The position numbers and the translations under genes are program-made. A stretch of DNA of 5,636 nucleotides from Dehalococcoidia bacterium. GTDB lineage: Bacteria; Chloroflexota; Dehalococcoidia; Tepidiformales; Tepidiformaceae. The stretch covers positions 1 through 5,636 of the forward strand of contig VXRS01000053.1 of NCBI GenBank assembly GCA_009838385.1, read 5' to 3'. Below are positions 2,701-5,636 of the stretch, piece by piece; within the stretch, counting starts at the first letter, position 1, and each line of letters opens with the position of its first letter. Under the pieces are notes generated by a model. The model saw only the letters and a list, made by a program, of their open reading frames with translations, ran no database searches and was not told the DNA's origin.

Positions 2701-5636
2701 TCAGCGGAGCACAGCGGGCACGCCGAGGCCACCCCAGCACTCGATCTCTCCTGACTCGCGTAGAGCGCAGGTGCTCGAGTCCCGAGCCTCCACGTACCGA
2801 TACCTCCCCGGCGGCGCGTCGGTCTGGCCCCAGCCGTTCCAACCCCAGCACTCAATCTCGCCCGACTCCCGTATCGCGCAGGCGTGATAGGACCCGGCGC
2901 TCAGGGAACGGAACGTGCCCGCCGGCGCATCCGTCTCCCCTCTCCTGTTACCGCCCCAGCAGGCGACGGTGCCGTCCTCTCGCAGGGCGCATGTGAAGAA
3001 CTGGCCCAGACTCACTGAGCGGTATGTTCCCGTCGGAGCATCCTGTTGACCCTGGTCGACGACGCCGTCCCCGTACGGCTCTCCCACGCAGTCGAGAGAC
3101 ATGCACGAGCCGGGGAACCACCCCTCAGCCCCCCAGCAGATGACCTCGCCCGACTCCCCTATCGCACACGCGTGCACGTCGCCTACGGTCACCGAGCGGA
3201 ACTTCCCCGGCGGCGGTTCCGTGTGGCCACCGCCGTCCCAGCCCCAGCAGGCGACCTCGCCCGACTCCCGCACCGCGCACGCGAAGTCTCCCCTCACGCT
3301 CAGGGAGCGGAAGATCCCGGCCGGCGCATTGCTTTGGCCGTAGTGGTCAGCCCCCCAGCAATCGACCTCGCCAGACTCCCGCAGGGCGCAGGTGTGTTCC
3401 CACCCGGCCACCACGGAGCGATAGGTGCCAGTGGGTGCGTCTTCGCCGAAGGTGTACCCCCAGCACTCAACCTCGCCGGAATCGCGCAGTGCGCAGCTGT
3501 GGTAGCTGCCGACCGTCACCGAGCGATAGGTGCCCGTGGGCGCGTCGCTCTGGCCGTTGTCGTTGCTCCCCCAGCAGACGACCTCGCCCGACTCGCGGAT
3601 CGCGCAACTGTGAGACGACCCCGTGTCCAGGGAGCGAAAAGTCCCGGGCACGGGGTTCGTCTCGAGATCGGCGCCGGCATACTCCCCCCAGCAGACCACA
3701 CCTCCGGCCTCGCGGATCGCGCATCCGCCGCCGGGTATTGCCACGACCGTCCGGAAGGTGCCTGGGGGAGCATCCAGCTGGCCGTCGTGATCTTGCCCCC
3801 AGCAGATGACGTCGCCCGACTCCCGGAGGGCGCATGTGTGACTGGTAGTGGAGCTCAGGGAGGCAAACGTCCCTTGGGGGGCATCGGTCTGACCCCCGTT
3901 GTTGTTCCCCCAGCAGGCGATCTCGCCCGACTCGCCGATAGCGCACGTATATCCGGTCCCGGCGCTCACGGAGAGGTACGTTCCCGGCGGCGCGTCCGTC
4001 TGGCCTCGGCCGTCCCAACCCCAGCAGGCCATCTCGCCCGACTCCCGTACCGCGCACGTGTGCTCGTAGCCTGCGCTCACCGAGCGGTAGGTCCCTGGCG
4101 GCGCGTCCGTCTCGCCGGAAGAGTTGCTTCCCCAGCACTCGATCTCGCCCGACTCCCGTATTCCGCACGCGTGGAACGGCCCGACACCCAGGGAGCGGTA
4201 CGGCCCCGTCGGCGGACCCGGCTCCGCCTGGCTCCATGAATTGTCTCCCCAGCAGACGATTTCTCCCGACTCCCGCACTGCGCAGGCATCGTCATCTCCA
4301 ACACTCAACGAGCGGAACATCCCCGTCGGGGTGTCCTCGCTGTCCGCGTCTCTCCCCCAGCAGGCGACCTCCCCGGACGCGCGGAGCGCGCAGCTGAGGG
4401 TCCCGCCCGCGTCCACGAATTCGAAGGTCCCCGGGGGTGGCGGTTCGTTCGACTGGCCCCGCCGACGGCTACCCCAGCACACGACATCCCCGGAGTCTCC
4501 CAGCGCGCACGCGTGATAGTCGCCCGAACTGACCGAGCGGTAGGTCCCGGGGGGCGCGTTCGTCCAGCCATTGCCGGCGTCCCCCCAACAGACGATCTCC
4601 CCCAACTCCCGGATTGCGCATGTGAACCAGCCTCCAGCGCTCAGCGAGTGGAACGTCCCTGATGGCGCTTCCGTCTGGCCCTTGCCGTTGCACCCCCACC
4701 AGCCTATCTCCCCCGACTCCCGCAACCCGCAGGTGTGGTGGAAGCCAGGACTCACGGAGCGAAAGCGGCCTGGTGGCGCGTTCGCCTGCCCCCGGCCGTT
4801 GTCCCCCCAGCAGACGACCTCACCCGACTCCGGCAACGCGCACGCAGTGCCGGAACCAACGTGTACCGAGCGGAACGCCCCCCGTGGCGGGTCCGCCTGA
4901 CCAAAGAAGTTGAGGCCGGCGTCGACCCAGCACGTGATCTCCCCAGACTCTCGCAACGCGCAGGCATAGAAGGTGCCGACGTCCACCGAAGCGTACTGCC
5001 CCCGCGGCGGCGCCTCCCGCTCCAGGTCCTCAAGGCACACAAGCTCGCCAGACGGGCGGATAGCGCAGAGCGAGTGGTAGGAGCCGGAGGCTGTGAGGAA
5101 AGGCCCGGAGGGTAGCGGGCTTCCCTCCTCTATCAGTCCCAATTGGGGCCACCAGCAGATAATCTCTCCCGACTCTCGCAGGGCGCACATACCCTGGTCG
5201 AGACCGCTCTGGCGCAGGGGGAACAACTGCACCTCGGCCCGCAGTGCATCCTCAGAGCCAGCACGCTCCTCGCCGTCGAGCTCGCCTGGCAGCTCAACGC
5301 GCACGGCCACGCGGCGATCAGTGAAGCGGTAGGTGCCGCGGGCGTTCGTCTCTTCCAGCGGCACCCGCTCGGTGGCTCCCCACTCACCCCTTGAGGGTCG
5401 CGCGGAGAGGTACACGCGCAGCGGGTCGCTCACGCGCTGCCACACACGCAAATCGACACCGGCCACGCTATCGCCGAACGACACGTTGACCGTGCGGTCG
5501 GTGTAGCGGAACGTCCCGCGGGCGGTGGTTCGAGACATCGCCAGTCGCTCGGTAGATCCCCACCTTCCGCCCTCGGGGCGAGCCGACAGGAACACCTGCA
5601 GCGGGTCTCTCACGCTCTGCCAGACCCGCAACTCCA
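2701..5636 (-). CDS. Long RCC1/BLIP-II-type beta-propeller protein, 5' end outside window
   Basis: The frame is open to the right edge (GAG TTG before RVWQ continues upstream), so at least 977 residues are visible and TTG 5631 is not the start. Counting from that TTG: residues 1-60 and 61-120 are two copies of a domain LRVWQxVxDPLxVxLSARP...WGxTER...ARGTxRxTDR; residues ~121-143 are an acidic linker; residues ~148-976 are 22 tandem blades of about 37 residues with consensus YHxCAIRESGEIxCWGxNxx then GQTDAPPGTYRSVSAG. This is the RCC1/BLIP-II blade motif in a short form. Each blade normally holds C-x9-C across its central hairpin. BLIP-II has seven blades per propeller, so 22 fits about three propellers plus one strand set; that is inference. 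Blades 1-3 are the most divergent, blade 19 carries a ~22-residue insert, and blade 22 is cut short, with the protein ending GVPAVLR. No C-terminal anchor is seen. The paired Cys point to an exported, disulfide-stabilised protein, probably for protein or ligand binding. Enzyme motifs are absent. Confidence 0.9.
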   Translation of the reverse strand, partial: ELRVWQSVRDPLQVFLSARPEGGRWGSTERLAMSRTTARGTFRYTDRTVNVSFGDSVAGVDLRVWQRVSDPLRVYLSARPSRGEWGATERVPLEETNARGTYRFTDRRVAVRVELPGELDGEERAGSEDALRAEVQLFPLRQSGLDQGMCALRESGEIICWWPQLGLIEEGSPLPSGPFLTASGSYHSLCAIRPSGELVCLEDLEREAPPRGQYASVDVGTFYACALRESGEITCWVDAGLNFFGQADPPRGAFRSVHVGSGTACALPESGEVVCWGDNGRGQANAPPGRFRSVSPGFHHTCGLRESGEIGWWGCNGKGQTEAPSGTFHSLSAGGWFTCAIRELGEIVCWGDAGNGWTNAPPGTYRSVSSGDYHACALGDSGDVVCWGSRRRGQSNEPPPPGTFEFVDAGGTLSCALRASGEVACWGRDADSEDTPTGMFRSLSVGDDDACAVRESGEIVCWGDNSWSQAEPGPPTGPYRSLGVGPFHACGIRESGEIECWGSNSSGETDAPPGTYRSVSAGYEHTCAVRESGEMACWGWDGRGQTDAPPGTYLSVSAGTGYTCAIGESGEIACWGNNNGGQTDAPQGTFASLSSTTSHTCALRESGDVICWGQDHDGQLDAPPGTFRTVVAIPGGGCAIREAGGVVCWGEYAGADLETNPVPGTFRSLDTGSSHSCAIRESGEVVCWGSNDNGQSDAPTGTYRSVTVGSYHSCALRDSGEVECWGYTFGEDAPTGTYRSVVAGWEHTCALRESGEVDCWGADHYGQSNAPAGIFRSLSVRGDFACAVRESGEVACWGWDGGGHTEPPPGKFRSVTVGDVHACAIGESGEVICWGAEGWFPGSCMSLDCVGEPYGDGVVDQGQQDAPTGTYRSVSLGQFFTCALREDGTVACWGGNRRGETDAPAGTFRSLSAGSYHACAIRESGEIECWGWNGWGQTDAPPGRYRYVEARDSSTCALRESGEIECWGGLGVPAVLR
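2704..5196 (-). repeat. Tandem ~111-bp repeats encoding propeller blades
   Basis: The blades repeat at the DNA level with a period near 111 bp. The best kept stretch is the codons for RESGEI followed by a Cys-Trp-Gly, seen on the + strand as variants of CAG...TCGCCCGACTCCCG about every 111 bases. Periods are longer where loops are inserted (near 3052-3123, 3660-3700 and 4200-4240) and shorter in two blades that lack the GQ loop (near 3430-3470 and 4320-4370). Such arrays can gain or lose units by recombination and can collapse in short-read assembly. Confidence 0.85.
5272..5636 (-). repeat. 180-bp direct repeat encoding two 60-residue 'RVWQ...SARP' domains
   Basis: The segment 5631 down to 5452 and the segment 5451 down to 5272 encode the same domain with a period of exactly 60 residues. 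By hand alignment 32 of the first 50 residues agree, including LRVWQ, DPL, LSARP, WG, TER, ARGT and TDR. The first copy runs up to the window edge and more copies may lie beyond it. I recall this domain as a repeated, surface-associated module in some Chloroflexota and Acidimicrobiia proteins; I know no function for it. Confidence 0.75.

Noticed and set aside
3046..4239. A 397-residue open frame on the + strand with a repeating 'PPADDLARLP' pattern
   Set aside because: It is the antisense shadow of the propeller blades; its periodicity mirrors the ~111-bp repeats and the - strand frame carries clear family motifs.
5629..5631. TTG as the start of the propeller protein
   Set aside because: The frame continues to the window edge, and the residue before it matches the repeat pattern (VDLRVWQ in the second copy), so the protein begins outside.

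Overview
This is a GC-rich bacterial window with the look of an accessory region. It holds two large secreted repeat proteins, cut by the two window edges, and between them about 1.4 kb of small genes, gene remnants and a tiny CRISPR array. I infer a bacterium of the Chloroflexota (SAR202/Dehalococcoidia-like) or Acidimicrobiia kind, perhaps marine or sponge-associated. The basis is my memory of where three things co-occur: the SwmB plus 'WSATLTV' C-terminal domain pair, the 'LRVWQ..DPL.VYLSARP' domain, and the 'LTYQHLLERVWG' response-regulator type. That is recall, not a search, so the taxon is tentative.

Layout. Positions 2-1210 (+) are the 3' part of a secreted protein: the end of a signal peptide, a Cys-containing N-terminal region, a SwmB-like beta domain and a C-terminal beta domain. 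Positions 1211-1360 hold two nested or large hairpins that could end transcription from both sides. Positions 1360-1602 (-) hold what looks like the C-terminal tail of a lost protein. Positions 1618-1824 (-) are the last ~68 codons of an OmpR/PhoB-type response regulator whose receiver domain is gone. Positions 1905-2128 are a short, decayed CRISPR array with no cas gene in view. Positions 2177-2455 (-) encode a small three-helix membrane protein of unknown function. Positions 2701-5636 (-) are the 3' part of a very long RCC1/BLIP-II-type beta-propeller protein with 22 short blades, each normally carrying a cysteine pair, preceded by at least two copies of a 60-residue domain.

How the parts relate. 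The two big genes converge on the middle region and both look like exported, probably cell-surface or extracellular proteins. The middle looks like a site of repeated insertion and loss: a regulator cut at its 5' side, a tail fragment of another gene, and an array whose first repeat has lost its 5' half and whose last repeat has lost its 3' half. I see no complete pathway or defence operon. The best candidates for something new are the cysteine-laced long propeller and the relic array with a structure-preserving change in its repeat hairpin.
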